Positions 51,393 through 64,000 of a stretch of DNA of 64,000 nucleotides are shown one piece after another. How positions within the stretch are numbered: the first letter of the stretch is position 1; every line of letters starts with the position of its first letter. The notes below the pieces were generated by a model that worked only from the letters and a program-made list of their open reading frames with translations, was not told where the DNA came from and made no database searches. The DNA is from Silurus meridionalis (Eukaryota > Chordata > Actinopteri > Siluriformes > Siluridae): NCBI RefSeq assembly GCF_014805685.1, contig NC_060906.1, forward strand, positions 16,985,664-17,049,663, given 5' to 3'. A program made the position numbers and the translations under genes.

Positions 51393-53876
51393 AATGACAA
51401 TTGTAACCCAGTCATTAAGGTTGGGTTGTGTTAGGATGGGCATCCAGCATAAATACTTGCCAAATCAAATATGTGGATCACGAACCAAAATTTCATACAG
51501 GTATTGTTAGCCAACAGGGTACCGGTGGAAAAAGGGATACTGTTGGCCGTAGAAGGAAAAGGAGAGGAGGAAGACATGTACAGAGACAGCAAGAAAATAT
51601 GAGGTAAAGGAGAGTGGAGGTTTGGGTGGGTACTTTAAATGTTGGTACTATGACTGGTAAAGGAAGAGAGTTAGCTGATATGATGGGCAGGAGAAAGGTA
51701 AATATGTTGTGTGTTCAGGACACCAAGTGGAATGGCAGTAAGGCCAGGAACATTGGAGGTGGATTTAAAGAGAAAGAGAAATGGTGTAGAGGTTATCCTG
51801 AGGGAAGAGTACAGTAAGAGTGTAGTGGAATTTTTGATGAGTGGTGAACGTGAAGCTGGAAGTTGAAGGGGTGATGATAAATGTCATCAGTGCCTAAGCG
51901 GCCCAAGTGGGTTGTGAAATGGAGGAGAAAGAAAAATTCTGAAGTGAATTAGATGAAGTGGTAGAAGGTGTACTTAGGTAAGAAAGATTAGTGATTTGGG
52001 CAGAATTTAATGGGCACATAGGTGAAGGGAACAGAGGTGATGAGAAGATGATGGGTAGGTATAGCTTTATGGAGAGGAATGTGGAAGGGCAGATGGTGGT
52101 AGATTTTGCTAAAAGGATGGAAATGGCAGTGGTAAATACTTATTTTAAGAAGAAGGAGGATCATAGGGTGACATAGAGGAAGAGTGGAGGAAGGTGCACA
52201 CAGGTGGACTATATTCTATGTAGGAGATGCAACCTAAAGGAGATTAAAGACTGTAAGGTGTTTACAGGGGACAGTGTAGCTGGACAGCCTCAGATGGTGG
52301 TCTGTAGAATGGCTTTAGAAGTGAAGAAGAAGAGGAGGAGAGTGAGGAAAAAAACAATAATATGGTGTAAACAGAAGGAGGAAGTGTAGTGTAAGGTTCA
52401 GGGGATTGGTGGTGGTGAAGAGGTGCTGGATGATTGAGCAACTTCTGCAGAAGTGATAAGGAGATAGCTAGGAAGGTATTTGGTTTAACATCTGAAAATA
52501 GAAAGAAAGAGAAAGAGACGTGGTGGTGGAATGAGAAAGTACAGGAAAGCTGAAGGAGAAATAGGTTGGCAAAACAGAATAACAGGAGATGAGAAAAGTA
52601 GGCAGGAGTACAAGAAGATGCAGCAGCAGGTGAAGAGGGATGTGGCTAAAGCAAAGGAAAAGGCATATGAGGAGCTGTAAGAGAAGTTGGATACTAAGGG
52701 AGGAGAAAAGGATTTGTACAGATTGGCCAGGAAGAGGGACTGAAAGGCTGGGAAAGATGTGCTATAAAGGATGGAGACGGAAGTGTGTTGACTAGCGAGG
52801 AGAGTCTGTTGAGAAGGTGGGGAAAGTATTTTGAGCAGCTATTAAACGAGGAAAATGAGAGAGAAGGTTGGATGATGTGTAGATGGTGAAGCCGAGGAAA
52901 AGCACTACGGACACATTATTTGCTTTGAAAATGTTGATAGAGAAGTATAGAGAAAGTCAGAAGGAGTTGTATTTTGTGTTTATGAATTTAGAGAAAGTGT
53001 ATGGCAGGATGCTGAGAGATTGTATGAGGAAGTCAGGTGTGTTACAGAAGGATTTGAGGGTGGTGCATCACATGTATGAGGACAGTGTGAAAGCAGTGAA
53101 AATAAGAGCAGGAGCAGGTTGAGAAGAGCCTGGAGATGTGAAGGTATGCTCTGGAGAGAAGGGGAAAGAATGTCAGTAGGAGTAAGACAGAGTACATGTG
53201 TGTAAATGAGAGGGAGGGCAATGGAGTGGTGTGGCAGCAGGGAGAAGAGGTGGTGAAAGTGGATGAGTTCAGGTACCTGGGGTCAACAGTGCAAAGTAAT
53301 GGAGAGTGTGTTAGAGAAGTGAAGAAAAGAGTGCAGGCAGGGTGGAGTGTGTGGAGAAGAGTGGCAGGAGTGATTTGTGATAGAAGAGTATCTGCAAGAG
53401 TGAAAGGGAAAGTTTATAGGACTGTGGTGAGACCTGCTTTGGTTTAGAGACAGTGGCATTGTTTAAAAGACAGGAGGTGGAGCTGGAGGTAGCAGAGCTG
53501 AAGATGTTGAGGTTTTCGTTGGACGTGATGAGGATGGACAGGATTAGGAATGAGTTTATTAGAGGGACAGCGCATGTAGGACGTTTTGGAGACAAGGTGA
53601 GGGAGGTGAGACTGAGATGGTTTGGACATGTGCAGAGGAGGGACATGGGGTATATCAGTAGGAGAATGCTGAGGATGGAGCCTCCAGGAAGGAGGAAAAG
53701 AGGAAGAAGAAGGAGAAGGTTTTTGGTTGTGGTGAGGGAAGACATGCAGGTAGTTGATTTTAAAGAGGCAGATGTAGAGGACAGGGGGTATGGCGAAGGA
53801 TGATCTGCTGTGGTGACCCCTAATGGGAGAAACTGAAAGAAGAAAAAAAAGAAAAAGTCATCAATGACAATTGTAA
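51393..53876 (+). mobile_element. RTE-type LINE with 14-bp target-site duplication, internally deleted
   Basis: The identical 14-mer AATGACAATTGTAA lies at 51393-51406 and 53863-53876; the element is the 2,456 bp between. The 5' part (GTTAGCCAACAGGGTACCGG) and the 3' end (GGTGACCCCTAATGGGAGAA, then an A-rich tail) are both present. The endonuclease (LNVGTMTGKGRELADMM) has changed residues at expected active positions: CVQD for CVQE, WAEFNGH for xxDFNGH, GQPQMVV for RQHRMVV. Two deletions are seen: one near 52880 joins NEENERE-type sequence directly to PRKSTTD, and one near 53115 removes the whole GLHQGS to FADD core. The C-terminal zinc-knuckle-like and RRWFGHVQRR-type region is readable (53196-53803). 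Many stops. Not autonomous. Confidence 0.9.
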
Positions 53877-54559
53877 GACAATTGTGTCCTCGGATAGTTG
53901 TATGCATTGTATTTTCGGTGAGCAACCCATCGCTGCTTGTATTAATGGCATTAAGAATCTATAAAATAAAAAGATTACTGGCTTATTTGCTTGTTGCAGG
54001 GGATAAGTTGATAATGCACAAAAATACAAGGTGTAAATAAGAGGGTGAAATTGGATTGTTTGTTGTTCTTATGTTGATATTGAAACACAGATTACATATT
54101 AGTGAAAGAGAAAATAAAGGCATCAAGTCCAAGAAAATTGAAAGCACCACATTGAACCCTTTACAAATGTTTTCATTTTTCACATAATTGTTAATAACAC
54201 ACTTTCTTTCAAACCCTATGTCAGATCTTTCTCTATATCAGCTTTTATAAATTCGACTATTACTTAAATTGGAAAATTGGAACCTCATACTTACATACTC
54301 TATTATGCACTCATTTATATTAAGATCTTAAATAGAAATTAATTTATTAATTCATTAATCTATAATGATCACAATGAATCCTGGCTAAGGAAAATCTAGC
54401 CTCTCCAGGGAACACTGTGAGACAGGCAGGAGTACACCATGAATGAGATGCTTGTCCATCTTCAGGCTAGACAGACTTCCTTCCTCTTACTCAGCGCTCA
54501 GCACAAATTACATGCATACTGCAACATCTACCTGCTTTACAGCAAGACAAGTATTAACC
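53877..54559. other. Spacer with a diverged repeat scrap
   Basis: CAGGGAACACTGTGAGACAG, GCAGGAGTACACCATGAATG at about 54407-54445 resembles part of the 33.5-kb repeat family. Otherwise nothing recognised. Confidence 0.45.
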
Positions 54560-54840
54560 TTTACTTCTCACACATAAATGACTTGTCTCTCTGAGCTCCT
54601 ACAGCCCTACACCCCACCACATTTCCATAGTGATCTATTGGTGGTGCCTAAGACTTGACAGACATCAGTGAAGTTTTACATCTACAGCTCCCTGACTTTG
54701 GAACACAGTCCCCAGCAGACATTTGGGACTGTTCTCCATGCTCCTTTTCAAAGACTCATCTTAAAACTTGGCTTTCTCTCAACATTTTCACCTTTCTCTA
54801 TCCTTGCTTTTTCCTCCTAAATATAACCGTAAAACAACCA
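54560..54840 (+). mobile_element. LINE ORF2 C-terminus fragment
   Basis: The + frame reads LQLPDFGTQSPADIWDCSPC, then SFSKTHLKTWLSLNIF, corresponding to the APQLWNSLP...[10 protein letters not shown] ending of L2-like ORF2. Isolated and decayed. Confidence 0.55.
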
Positions 54841-57800
54841 TGAATGTTAAAAAAAAAAAAGAAAAAAAAAAAGGGATAATACTACTACTGATAATATACT
54901 AAAAGTAACATTTATTTATTTATTTGTTCGTTCAATCCTATAGATGAGTAAAACAAACATAATTTCAAGGTGTGAGATTTCATCGAATCACTAATTTAAT
55001 TTTCAAGATTTTTAAAGATTTAAAATTGAATTTTGAGGATGAGTTTAATGAGAAAAACATCCAGGGAAGCATATTAATATTGTTGAATTATGGCTGACTG
55101 CTGGAAAATCTGAAATAATTGACTGAACCAGTGAAAAAAATGGAGTTCACTGGCTACACATTCTTTGATGCCTGTTTATTTCAATCTACTGAAAATTCTT
55201 CCTACTTCATTACAACACAGATGACATCCACAATATACCTTTAATATGATTCTGACTGCTCATGCTTCAAACCTTTTTTTTTCACAGCCGCATGCTTAAG
55301 GAAGACATATAAAGTAAGGTGTTCATGTCCAATTAAGTCTTTACAGTGTTATTGGCAACTTAACTTGCTCTCTGCTGTTCAGTCCTATACGAGAAACCAT
55401 GAGGCAAAAAATAGTGTGTCAGCAATATAATGTTGATAATAAAAAAGCCACAGCTAAGCAAGCAGGACTTGAAATAGCTTTGAGAGGCGAGAATATTTAT
55501 TCACTTTAATGATGAGGCTCTCTGTTGACTTTTTGAGAAATCTAATATTCAGCCTGCAGGGCTGTGAGAATCTTCCCCACTCACAATGCAATTTCAGAAT
55601 GATCTCTGGGATAATAAACATTTATAACCTTCCACACAGTCGCTGCTAACCCCAAAAAAAAAAAAACTCTTTCAACACCTTTCCTGTTTGGACGTACTCT
55701 AATGATCAGGAAGTAAACTGTGTGTACAAGTCAAAGTTATACTTGGTTAGGGTTTTATTTTGCACCAAAATAATTGCAATTTCCCAGTTAAGAAATACCA
55801 GTAGTTTTCAGATCTGGAAGATCTTTACTTTGGTATTGTAAAGCTTTTCCTTCCATTCATTCTTAACTAAGATAGAATCTTTTTATACTAAGGTCAATTT
55901 ATTTTTTGGCAGCCTAACTATCTGGTACTTTTCATTAAATGAACTTACTGCAGAGCCTACTAGACTTTCTTATATTTCCCAGCACTTACTCACTGACAGA
56001 GAAAAATGACTCCTGCATATAGCAGCACTATATTTGTGGCTTTCAAGTGTTCTTTAAATAGTCTATGTGTGAGGGTCTAAAGGTTATCTGTCAGAAGATG
56101 ACATAAAAGAGGAGTGGAAAATGGGTCAGCAGAAGACACTGAAATGAGCAGAAACTAAATGTTTCAGGCAACATAGAAAAACATATGTATAAGTGGGATT
56201 TCTAATGGTATAATGTGTGATGTTGTGGGGTAGTGAAGCTGTTGCATGCTGGTAACAAAGCCCAAGCTCCCCATCCTTTTGATGCTAATCATTTTAATTA
56301 GTATAGCAAAGTATGCTGTTTGAAAGGCTTTTATCTTTATTTTTGTCATGGAAAGGTTTGGAGATGAAACGCTTTACTGGCAATTGCAGTGATACGTTCT
56401 CATTCCCAGACATTGCCAGTGTCACTGCATGAGATTCAAATGAATTCATTTGTCTCACTTATTTTGCTGTCATCTTTTCATTTTCCTCTTTTTCCTAGGC
56501 CTCCTAGAAGGAAGAAAGTGTATACTCTCCATTTTGGTAGTCAGTGTATTATGTTGTGCATGTACTTGGGGAGAATACTCTGAGAGGCGTTTTCTTTCTT
56601 AGGAGATAGTATCCTAAAAATAAGAGATATTATCATATAATCAGATATTATATGATTAAAATGAAGAAGAGCAATTGAAGCTAAAATTTAAAGTTGAAAA
56701 TTTTAACTACAGTAGAGCTAGCCCAATAGGGAATATGTTTAATATTGAGGAAGCAGCTCAGTAAGAGAAAATTTAATATTTCAAATACTTATGCCATCTC
56801 TTAAGCTCTGCGCAACTGACTGATCAATACAATGTACAATAATTGCTTTATCTCAAGGCTAAAGTCTCAAAAATTGCTTACCTGCAGTATATTTAGATAA
56901 ATTCAGTATTTATCTGTGCAAATATATTTTCCATTAATTAATGTATCTTTGATTTTCCACTCCCATACAAAGGCTGCTCGATACACAATGCTAATCAGGT
57001 TGCTATTCTCCTATATGTGCTCTCGTTTGGAATTTGTGCTGTGGATCAGACATGTTCCTTGGGGAGACACTCGACTTGCACTGTAATATAACTCTAATGC
57101 AACCCTGTAAATGTTTTCTATATAATCAAACTATATTGAACCAGATAAGTCACATTAGTACCCTAATCCCTGCATTTGTGTGTAAACTTGAACAAAGGTA
57201 TGTGTAAACAAATGGTTTATGCAATAACTTTGCCAAGATACTGAAATAAGCTTTCATTTGCTTGTAAATTGTATGGCCCATGCAGGTTGAGATGTGGCTA
57301 AAAAAAATATTTTTTTCCATCAGAAATAAAATCCTAAATAGAAAACACCTTCAAATAACTTGCGTTTGTATACAATCTGTTTCCTCTCTGTAACTAGGCC
57401 TTTTCTTTCTGACCACATGTTCTTCCAGATTTGCTACTGCACATCCTACATGTATACTTACAAGTACACTGCCTGCAAAATTTGGCCAGCTGGAAGTATC
57501 TTATCAGACTGCACTATATCCAATCATTTATTTGGACATGACTGAATGCCTTCCTGCCTCCCAACACTATCTGAGTAGGCAGCATTTGTTACACACAGTA
57601 TATCATTACAGAAGCAACCAGTTCCCCCTGTCAGTCAGAAGATAAATTGATTCACTGTGCTCTCTTACAGAACAGATAAAATACACCTGCAAGTTTCATG
57701 CTTCTGAATAAGGCCTCCAGAATGAGGTGTTATTGGCTCACCAAGTACTTCACCAACAAAGATGGTGGTAGCTGAAAACAGTTTTGCATATCCTCTTCAG

Positions 57801-58384
57801 ACAAAAATATGTGTTGCATCCACTGATAGGATGCAACCTGGATGAACTGAAAACTACCATCATTTCCAGGCCAGATGCAGGCTTCATGTCCAAGTAGAAC
57901 ACAGCAGTGCTGCTACCAAATTCCAAAATAAAACCGGAATTTTTAACTTCAGACATCAGATTACTTGTTGTAAACAAATCTTTTCAATATGTATTATTTT
58001 GTATTCTACAAACATGACAAACAGAATCTTTGCTTACTTTTTAGGTGAAAGAACTCTATTTTTTATCTGTTTTTAAAAACAAAATTTTATTGTGCTTTTC
58101 AATATAACCAGAGTGCTGATTTGTCTAAATAGTTTTTGATATGCATTCTGAGGAGGATTGCATGAAGTAGAGGAATGGCAATGATACGCTGTACCTTTTA
58201 ATATTTATGTGATGTTTAACAATGTCTCTCTTGAAAACTTTTGGTAACTCCTTCACTATCACCATGGTACTTGGAGTGTGAAATCTTCCTTACAAATTGC
58301 AAATTTCTGAGAGCATTTCTAAACCATCTAGAATTTAAATTATAAATGATGTGGCCTCAAAAAAGAAAAAATAAGAGGTTACAA
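54841..58384. other. Long unique spacer
   Basis: 3.5 kb without a recognised repeat family, gene or RNA; AT-rich. Open frames such as 57750-57977 (-) and 56389-56583 (+) have no motifs. Possibly host intergenic DNA of the gene desert. Confidence 0.4.
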
Positions 58385-58860
58385 TAACCTGGTTGAAAAA
58401 GTCTGAACATCCCTAAACTAATATTTTATTGAAGCACATTTTGATTTTATTGCATCACTTTATCTATCTGCATGGCTCATCTTTACTTTGCAATATTTCC
58501 CCCACTATTTCTTACAAAAAACATTCAGGATCCATCAAATTGTAAGGGTATCTCTTGTGCACAGCCTGCATCAAGTCAACCCACGGATTTTTATTTCAGT
58601 CTGAGCTCTGGCTAGATCATTTGAAACTTAAATTTTCTTTTGGTTAGGATATTTCTTTGTTTTATTTTTAATGTATGCTTTGGGTCATTGCAATAAAATT
58701 CCTTTCTAAAAATGAACTGGTATTTGTAGCTATTAATGATACATCCTTTTTTGTTTGTAATTATATGTACAAATTTATTGTGTGAAAATTATTTTGGTTC
58801 TCCAGTAAATGGACTATTGGTATATCAAATAAAAAACCCTCACTCTAGACAGCTCTTTTA
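58385..58860 (-). mobile_element. Tc1-like DNA transposon relic, probable minus orientation
   Basis: TTTATTGCATCACTTTATC then GGCTCATCTTTACTTTGCAA, CAGGATCCATCAAATTGTAA, GGGTATCTCTTGTGCACAGC and ATCAAGTCAACCCACGGATT, then TTTGGGTCATTGCAATAAAA, follow the order of the antisense transposase C-terminus of a fish Tc1-like element. Confidence 0.6.
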
Positions 58861-60002
58861 TCTAATACAGTGGTCAGGCATCATTGAAAAGCAGTGATGC
58901 TCTACAGACAATCAGGATTTCATTCCACTAGAGGGCTGGCTGGGTGATGCGTACCACAGATGTACAGATAACATGATAAGACAGTGGTGCACTTGAACCC
59001 ATAGGCATGTGCATTTTTTGCCTAGTCATAACAATTTGAGCACTGAATAAAAAATGTAACATTAGTAACAAATAATTTAATCGGAGCTGTTTCAAATGAC
59101 TTTATAGCATTTCCACGGTTCATTCAACCATTCCATTCAAGTATGGAATGAACACATGCTAGTGAAATCCCAGCTGAGGCCTACTTTGTTTGCTGTAATA
59201 ACTATTCCTCATAGGTTTGCAAAACTAGTGCAACGTTATGCCAGCACCTTGAAAGCAGTGACATCAAACCTCAGTTTACTGAACTTGAACAAAAAGATAT
59301 TAACCTTTGCACAAGAGAGCTATGGCTTTTCTGTAATGAAAATTAATCCTATTCAAATAGTACAGGGAAATAACATTTAAGCCTTAACAGGGAGTGATAG
59401 GCAGTGCTCTAAACTCTCTGCAACTGTTGTATGTAGGATTATCCATAGAACAGATGCAAGAAAGGAAATGAAATAGTTTAGATAGAGTGTAGAATTAGAA
59501 CTTTACATCAGAAAGTGTGAAAGAATTTAACCCTGAAATGCATTCAAGATAAACCTAATTTGTAAACAGACAGCCTTATGACGATGATGATGATGTCGAA
59601 TTACGTGTCGAATGTTGGGACACTGCCAGGATGCATGTGAGATGCCTTTCTCTCGCCACCAGTTGACAGAGTTCAGATGTCCCTGTATTTTATTCTGTGC
59701 TGTGGGTGTTTCAAAGTGCAGTTTCTGCTCTTGTTTCTCTCATTTTTATCGATGTTGTTGGACATTGCCGCACAGCGTGCATGCTCATCCACACGCCACA
59801 TACATAAATACTGCTTATACATTACAATAGTGCAAATTGCTCTTTTTTGCTAAATTATGTACTATAATTTGTTACATAATAAACAAATTACACTATACTA
59901 CCCCATACTTCTGCATCAATATATCTGTAAATACCATATCAAATCTGGTTATTTTTATTTTTAAAGAGATACAAACCCAGCCATTAGGGTTGCACAAGCC
60001 AG
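58861..60002. other. Unique spacer, nothing recognised
   Basis: No supported gene. 59590-59800 has balanced composition (TTGGGACACTGCCAGGATGC) but no frame with a recognisable motif. Confidence 0.4.
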
Positions 60003-60305
60003 TTCAATTCAATTCAATTCATTTTTATTTGTATAAATATATCATTTTAACAATGAACATTGTCTCAAAGCAGCTTTACACAAATAATGTGGTGATTAAA
60101 AGTGAAGATGTTCTTTATAAGTAAGTTTGTCCCTGATGAGCCGGTGGGACTGTGGCAAGAAAAAACTCCCTGAGATGGAATAAGGAAGAAACCTTAAAAG
60201 GAACCAGACTCAAGAGGGAACCCATCCTCGTCTGGGTTGCACTGAATATCCATTTATAGCAGATATACAAAGTTGGAGGGTACAGTGATGATGATCAGAA
60301 GCTTT
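60003..60305 (-). mobile_element. L2-type LINE 3' tail, minus orientation
   Basis: Starts with (AATTC)n and is the complement of the L2 3'UTR: AACATTGTCTCAAAGCAGCT, GGAACCAGACTCAAGAGGGA, TCGTCTGGGTTGCACTGAAT and ACAGTGATGATGATCAGAAG. It is the longest isolated tail here and lies just upstream of the RTE copy. Confidence 0.85.
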
Positions 60306-60320
60306 ACCTAAGAAAAAAAT

Positions 60321-62037
<1,717 letters not shown>

Positions 62038-62111
<74 letters not shown>
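62038..62111. repeat. (CA)n microsatellite
   Basis: About 36 CA units, followed by an 11-base T run. Confidence 0.97.
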
Positions 62112-62115
<4 letters not shown>

Positions 62116-62865
62116 TTATTTTTTTTTTTTTATCTGCAATATATACTAGTTGATTAAATGAACATTAAAGTTATAATGCATATATCTGAAGGAAAACAAA
62201 ATAAATTTTACTAGTACTACTAGGACTAGACATGACCTATTTTTACTGAATTATAATCACACCTGGAAAATAGACTGCTTGTCTCTATGCCTACATGTAA
62301 TTTTTGTTCTTTATTTATTATAGTAAAGAAATCCCATAAGCTTTTGTTCATAAAGTTCTACTGCTTCCCAATTTCACATTCATGAGAAAAATAAGCTATA
62401 CAGTAACATTTATGTACATATTCATCTTGTAGGGAAGTATTATTTAAATTGAGGAACCCAAGTATGTAGTAAAATGTACTTAAATTTAAATTCAATTTAA
62501 TAATAAAAAATGTTATAATAAAAATTATTAAAGTAAATTAATAACAATCTGTGGCTGAAGTCCAACATGTAAAATGTACAGTCACAGTAGAATCCAGTGC
62601 ATAGTTTTGTGCAAAGAGTAAACCCATACATAAATCTGATATATAGCAATATATGCAAAGCACATATATAGCATGCATGTTCATTTTGAATTTCACAGAA
62701 ATATATAATACTTGCTTTTATACTTTTTTACTTTTGTAACGTATTTTTTCACAAATACATATATATGCCACTTATATGCATATACATATAGAATACATGG
62801 GTAAAGGATGTTTATCCTTGTATTTGTAACACACACATCCACACACACAATTATATGCTGTATAT
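62112..62865. other. Spacer, nothing recognised
   Basis: Very AT-rich; no supported feature. Confidence 0.45.
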
Positions 62866-62888
62866 ACATCACACACACACATATACAT

Positions 62889-62980
<92 letters not shown>
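62866..62980. repeat. (CA)n-(TA)n microsatellite
   Basis: Imperfect CA units then about 42 TA units. Confidence 0.97.
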
Positions 62981-63000
62981 GCACACTACATACAGTATAT

Positions 63001-63460
63001 CAGTGGCGGGCCGTGCATTTGGTACCTGGGCCTTCAGTGAGGACTTACCCGACTTAATCCACCTCTTAGTACCACCACTATCACGTCGCGATTATAGAAA
63101 CCATCAATACTATACAAAAACGCAGTATAACAACGTGGCATTACAGAGAGAGAGGAATTTCACATATGAAGGGTACCATTTTACTAAAGCAAGAAACCCA
63201 GTTAAGACTCCAAACCTCTACACTACAACCGCAACTGTGCACCTACATCATGTGAAGCAGTTCAGAATCAATATTTGTCTAATAACATGACAAAAACATT
63301 AAATTGTAAATAAAATACAACCTACTCACCAGAGATGCAGACTCTATTTGTACCGCTCCTCAGAGGCTGTAAGCCAGTGGTACCGCTCGTATTCATTGGT
63401 CTGGTAGTGGAGAACAAACCCTTTACCGTGCTGAGACAAGCTAGTAGCACATATATAATA
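63001..63460 (+). mobile_element. hAT-like non-autonomous element (one end seen)
   Basis: CAGTGGCGGGCCGTGCATTT at 63001 is a familiar hAT terminus of fish genomes. About 400 bases of non-coding, moderately GC-rich sequence follow. I could not place the second terminus or a duplication, so the right boundary is approximate. Confidence 0.45.
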
Positions 63461-64000
63461 ATTCTCTTATCAAATGAAAATCTGTGAAATTTCATTCAAT
63501 TTCCTGCACACTGACATGACAAGTTGGGAAACGTTGTGGTCTTTATTCCTTAGTGAAATGTGCCCTACAGAATAGGTCCATATCTATAAAGAGATCAGGT
63601 ATCTCAAAGCAGGTGATAGTGTAGATTTGACAAAAATTGCCTTAATAGAAGCATCTGCCTAAGAGGGAGGGCACTATGTTAAAAATGTATATTGAAAATT
63701 ACCTGGGTGTTCTCATCGAAGGTACCAGAACCAAACAAAAACTGATTTATGCAGCAAAAGTATTTAAACTAGGTGTGATAATGCAGTGCATGCATCCAAC
63801 AACCACTTCAGATTCTGCAAAACTGGAGTGCATATTAACATTTGCAAGTAAATGTTTTTGCTGGGACAGTTCACCTTTGCGTTTCCAATCTTTAATTTTT
63901 CACTTCCATTAAGTCTGTGCTTATGATAGTCTCAGATTCTTGTTATTGGCTAAGACCACTGAAACCTAATGTGGTATTCCGCTGTTGTACCCCATCCACC
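63461..64000. other. Spacer to window end
   Basis: No gene, RNA or repeat recognised; the open frame 63676-63912 (+) has no motif. Confidence 0.4.

Noticed and set aside
51614..53803. Host gene resembling craniofacial development protein 2
   Set aside because: That annotation name derives from an RTE/BovB endonuclease; target-site duplication, RT remnants and multiple copies show this is a retrotransposon.
53311..53925. 204-codon minus frame rich in Ser/Leu/Pro
   Set aside because: Shadow antisense to the purine-rich RTE C-terminal coding region.

Overview
The window is vertebrate nuclear DNA from a ray-finned (teleost) fish. Evidence: two vertebrate housekeeping genes (mgat2 and rps29), AT-rich spacer full of long CA/TA/GATA microsatellites, and a mix of L2-type and RTE-type LINEs, Tc1-like and hAT DNA transposons and tRNA-like SINE fragments. 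A catfish-like (siluriform) source is possible from the style of the dispersed repeats, but this is a weak inference. I see no CRISPR array, operon, rRNA or intact tRNA gene.

Layout. 37-164: apparent last exon of an unidentified + strand gene entering from the left edge. 655-9180: repeats (RTE fragment, palindromic MITE, GATA/GACA array, possible solo LTR, L2 tail) in unique AT-rich DNA. 9308-10647 (-): mgat2, single coding exon with one frameshift, plus a predicted 5'UTR intron (10686-12087) and a CpG-bearing promoter region near 12.1-12.4 kb. 12836-14010: a 17-bp minisatellite open in all three forward frames, interrupted by a mobile element. 14.7-19.6 kb: dispersed repeats, including a 1,047-bp hAT element with both ends and its target-site duplication. 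21303-22400 (+): rps29, three coding exons, intact, with a GC-AG second intron.

22.4-64 kb holds no host gene that I can support. Its main elements are a 4.0-kb L2-type LINE (23849-27870) nested in a Tc1-like transposon, an RTE-type LINE (51407-53862) with a 14-bp target-site duplication but no RT catalytic core, a second RTE copy (60321-61452), several Tc1-like relics, related hAT-like repeats at 37.7 and 48.4 kb, and many isolated L2 3' tails. Stretches such as 39.8-40.9 and 49.5-51.2 kb look unique and could hold conserved non-coding elements.

The arrangement (mgat2 and rps29 divergent, empty DNA beyond rps29) matches my recollection of human 14q21.3, where RPS29 borders a large gene desert. 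LRR1 and RPL36AL, between the two in human, were not found here. No new biological system is claimed. The most consequential observation is that the mgat2 frameshift and most L2 ORF2 frameshifts look like one-base losses in short homopolymers, which raises the question of assembly error versus real gene damage.
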